Below are positions 5,175 through 5,291 of a stretch of DNA of 5,291 nucleotides, piece by piece. The DNA is from an uncultured Gemmobacter sp. (GTDB lineage Bacteria > Pseudomonadota > Alphaproteobacteria > Rhodobacterales > Rhodobacteraceae): contig CALKAA010000259.1 in NCBI GenBank assembly GCA_937983495.1, forward strand, positions 1-5,291, given 5' to 3'. The translations under genes and the position numbers were made by a program. Position 1 is the first letter of the stretch. Every line of letters starts with the position of its first letter. The notes beneath the pieces were generated by a model, which saw nothing but the letters and a program-made list of their open reading frames with translations, did not search any database and was not told the DNA's origin.

Positions 5175-5291
5175 CGCAGGGTCACCGGGATGCAATCGGT
5201 GTTTTCGGCAGTCAGGGCCGAGCAGAAGCGGCGGGCATCGGCCTCATCGCCAAAGCCCTCGGCGCGCAGGCGATAGAAGGTGCGCCCGCCA
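5171..5291 (-). CDS. SPOR-domain protein, C-terminal fragment (cut by window edge)
   Basis: Reading the - strand from 5290 gives 39 codons ending in TGA at 5171-5173, including GRTFYRLRAEGF, DEADARRFCSAL and CIPVTLR. This is the end of a SPOR repeat: a TFYRLRA-type strand, a helix, and the final strand with two cysteines (FCSAL and DCIPV), as often seen in alphaproteobacterial SPOR proteins. SPOR domains bind denuded septal peptidoglycan and target proteins to the division site. The N-terminal part, expected to hold a membrane anchor, is outside the window. The TGA overlaps the nagZ ATG by 4 nt, so it is the upstream member of the same operon. In alphaproteobacteria this gene usually lies between argS and nagZ. 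Confidence 0.82.
   Translation of the reverse strand, partial: GGRTFYRLRAEGFGDEADARRFCSALTAENTDCIPVTLR

Noticed and set aside
5175..5195. TTG start for nagZ seven codons upstream
   Set aside because: It lies inside the SPOR coding end and lacks a ribosome site. The ATG at 5174 has the typical ATGA overlap and the usual family N-terminus.
4506..5276. Long + strand open frame (256 codons) opposite nagZ and SPOR
   Set aside because: It is a shadow frame. The opposite strand encodes nagZ with intact catalytic motifs, and this frame has no recognisable domain.

Overview
This window comes from a GC-rich alphaproteobacterium, most likely a member of the Rhodobacteraceae/Paracoccaceae. The evidence is the near-canonical rhodobacterial IHF alpha sequence, the gene order ihfA - merR - tRNA-Pro, the double-domain dCTP deaminase, and the compact cluster SPOR - nagZ - scpA - scpB. 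It looks like ordinary core chromosome at a contig edge. I see no mobile element, CRISPR array, integrase or foreign gene block.

The first 24 bases are not genomic. They match the 3' end of the Illumina TruSeq read-2 adapter (ending GTGCTCTTCCGATCT). Genomic sequence starts at 25, inside ihfA, so that gene has lost its true start and about 8 codons. Two starts at the junction are misleading: a GTG inside the adapter at 10, and what is probably an internal Met at 25.

The left half (25-2686) is on the + strand. It holds 5'-truncated ihfA, then a MerR-type regulator 8 nt downstream with a very long acidic linker. A tRNA-Pro(GGG) gene with encoded CCA follows, then a strong hairpin terminator, then dcd, a ~359-residue dCTP deaminase with a duplicated fold. 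The terminator lies only 21 nt before the dcd start codon, which makes the source of dcd transcription a real question.

The right half (2757-5291) is on the - strand and converges on dcd. Read in transcription order it is the C-terminal end of a SPOR-domain protein, nagZ (cytoplasmic beta-N-acetylglucosaminidase of murein recycling), scpA and scpB (kleisin and winged-helix partners of the SMC condensin). Each pair overlaps by 4, 8 and 4 nt, so this is one translationally coupled operon joining cell-wall/division and chromosome-segregation functions.

The 70-nt gap between the converging dcd and scpB genes holds three inverted repeats. One is a perfect 12-bp hairpin that reaches into the scpB stop codon, and another pairs competitively with it. 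No gap without a gene exceeds 100 nt. I found no clearly new biological system. The most useful observations are the adapter contamination with ihfA truncation, the terminator inside the dcd leader, the structured convergent junction, and clamp-binding-like short motifs in the disordered parts of MerR and ScpB (speculative).
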